A DNA stretch of 64,000 bases from NCBI RefSeq assembly GCF_037478005.1, contig NZ_CP144164.1, forward strand, positions 3,844,001 to 3,908,000, read 5' to 3'. This document shows, in pieces, positions 63,053 to 64,000 of this stretch (the first letter of the stretch is position 1; every line of letters begins with the position of its first letter). Source of the stretch: Alteromonas sp. M12 (GTDB lineage: Bacteria; Pseudomonadota; Gammaproteobacteria; Enterobacterales; Alteromonadaceae). The notes beneath the pieces are model-generated. The model was not told the DNA's origin, did not search any database, and saw only the letters and a list, made by a program, of their open reading frames with translations. Both the position numbers and the translations under genes were made by a program.

Positions 63053-64000
63053 TTACTGCTGTAGATATTTAACCACATTGAAAATACTGCGATCTTCTGG
63101 ATCACGCTTGATTTCAAATCCTAAACTTTCGCAAAAACCTAACATTCCTGTGTTTTCAGCCAAAACCATGCCCTCCATTCGCTCTAACCCCTTTGCCTTG
63201 GCACTTTCTATAAGTGCATTCATTAAGCGCACAGCGATGCCTTTACGATGCCAATCATCGGCCACCACGACAGCAAATTCACAACTTACTTTATCAATAT
63301 TGGTGATGTAGCGAGCAACGCCTATTTCACGTTCCATTTTGCCGCTGCTGATTACTGCCAGTAATGCCATTTCTAAGTCGTAATCGATCTGTGTAAAGCG
63401 CACCAACATACTTTGCGGCAGCTCTTTAATGCTTTGCATAAAACGAAAATACTTTGCAGTGGGTGACAAAGTACTCACAAATTGACGTTCTAAATTAGCA
63501 TCTTCGGGTCTAATTGGGCGGATTTCCAATAACACACCAGAGCTAAGCTCTTCTGTTTTTGCCAACTCCATTGGGTACGGATGAATTGCCATATGGTCAT
63601 AACGTCCGGTTTGCGAATGCGCTTCAATGAAAATTTTAGCATCTAAAGCAATAGCATCGTATTCATCAACCACCAACGGATTAATTTGCAATTCTTTAAT
63701 CCAAGGCAACTCACAGGCCATTTCAGATAAACGTAACAAGACATGCTCAATGGCCCCCATATTACATCCCGGAAGTTGCCTAAATGCCCCTAACATTTTG
63801 GCAATACGTGTATTGTTCATTAACTCACGGGCTAGGGTTTTATTCAGTGGTGGGATTGCCACCTCTCGGTCGCCCATAATTTCTGTTGCGATGCCACCAG
63901 CAGCAAAAGTAATTATTGGACCAAAAACAGTATCATTAGATATGCCAACCAACACTTCCCTGCTGCGTTTTTTAATGTACATGGCTTCAACTGTTACACC
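63053..64000 (-). CDS. Pat-type protein lysine acetyltransferase, C-terminal part (5' end outside window)
   Basis: The frame is open through the right edge, giving at least 315 residues, so the N-terminal acyl-CoA-binding domains are missing from view. The visible part begins in the ATP-grasp segment (GVTVEAMY, VGISNDTVFGPIITFAAGG, then LQINPLVVDE) and continues into a GNAT acetyltransferase domain (about the last 160 residues: EIRPIRPEDANLERQF, the acetyl-CoA loop DDWHRKGIAVRLM and LGFEIKRD). This matches PatZ/YfiQ enzymes, which acetylate and inactivate acyl-CoA synthetases. The ATG at 63982 is internal, not the start. Confidence 0.88.
   Translation of the reverse strand, partial: GVTVEAMYIKKRSREVLVGISNDTVFGPIITFAAGGIATEIMGDREVAIPPLNKTLARELMNNTRIAKMLGAFRQLPGCNMGAIEHVLLRLSEMACELPWIKELQINPLVVDEYDAIALDAKIFIEAHSQTGRYDHMAIHPYPMELAKTEELSSGVLLEIRPIRPEDANLERQFVSTLSPTAKYFRFMQSIKELPQSMLVRFTQIDYDLEMALLAVISSGKMEREIGVARYITNIDKVSCEFAVVVADDWHRKGIAVRLMNALIESAKAKGLERMEGMVLAENTGMLGFCESLGFEIKRDPEDRSIFNVVKYLQQ

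Noticed and set aside
1..64000. tRNA, rRNA, insertion sequences, prophage, toxin-antitoxin or restriction genes
   Set aside because: I looked for characteristic motifs (clover-leaf arms with CCA, transposase DDE patterns, integrase, antitoxin-toxin pairs) and found none I could support.

Overview
The window reads as chromosome of a marine gammaproteobacterium of the Alteromonadales (Paraglaciecola/Glaciecola/Alteromonas-like). This is inferred from the moderately AT-rich DNA, the large TonB-dependent receptor next to tryptophan-halogenase, SapC and cupin genes, and the mix of polysaccharide-utilisation and c-di-GMP genes. I see no rRNA, tRNA, transposase, integrase, phage gene or CRISPR array.

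Layout. 1-8113: a truncated exported histidine phosphatase, a DUF2797 zinc-cluster protein, an RND pump with its periplasmic adaptor, and a LytTR response regulator with its LytS/YehU-type kinase. 8317-32809: a beta-1,3-glucan (laminarin-like) utilisation locus. It has a sugar-porter MFS, a decayed small lipoprotein gene, a beta-propeller lipoprotein, a GH94-like (candidate GH149/GH161) phosphorylase in operon with a malectin-GH16 lipoprotein, a divergent GH16 lipoprotein with three C-terminal repeats, a TonB-dependent receptor, the halogenase-SapC-JmjC cassette, a GPH-type MFS, and two overlapping GH3 genes behind a leader-ORF/hairpin. 32879-44118: signalling (soluble PAS-PAS chemoreceptor, HD-GYP regulator, MHYT hybrid kinase), an alpha/beta hydrolase, DUF2845, an NIT-like sensor, a solute-binding protein and an exported nucleosidase. 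44448-47923: a four-gene, probably iron-regulated operon (PepSY, DUF2271, DUF4198, flavodoxin reductase). 48266-50969: an accessory patch with a small membrane protein, a short-chain dehydrogenase remnant and a GC-rich acyl-CoA synthetase. 51458-64000: a YjiH-like membrane protein, the three-gene proton-translocating transhydrogenase, YigZ, propionyl-CoA synthetase, a GGDEF-EAL protein, a Sel1-repeat protein, and the C-terminal part of a Pat-type lysine acetyltransferase cut by the right edge.

How it works together (inference). The two GH16 lipoproteins cut glucan at the cell surface. The TonB receptor imports oligomers and the MFS proteins carry them to the cytoplasm. There two GH3 enzymes without signal peptides, and the phosphorylase, release glucose and glucose-1-phosphate. 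No LacI/AraC-type regulator is encoded here, so control may rest on the LytTR pair, on AGCGCT-core palindromes, and on the hairpin and leader ORF before the first GH3 gene. The second theme is c-di-GMP and surface behaviour: HD-GYP, MHYT hybrid kinase, GGDEF-EAL and a BdlA-like receptor. All positions, motifs and repeats were read by eye; family names come from motif recognition, not database searches.
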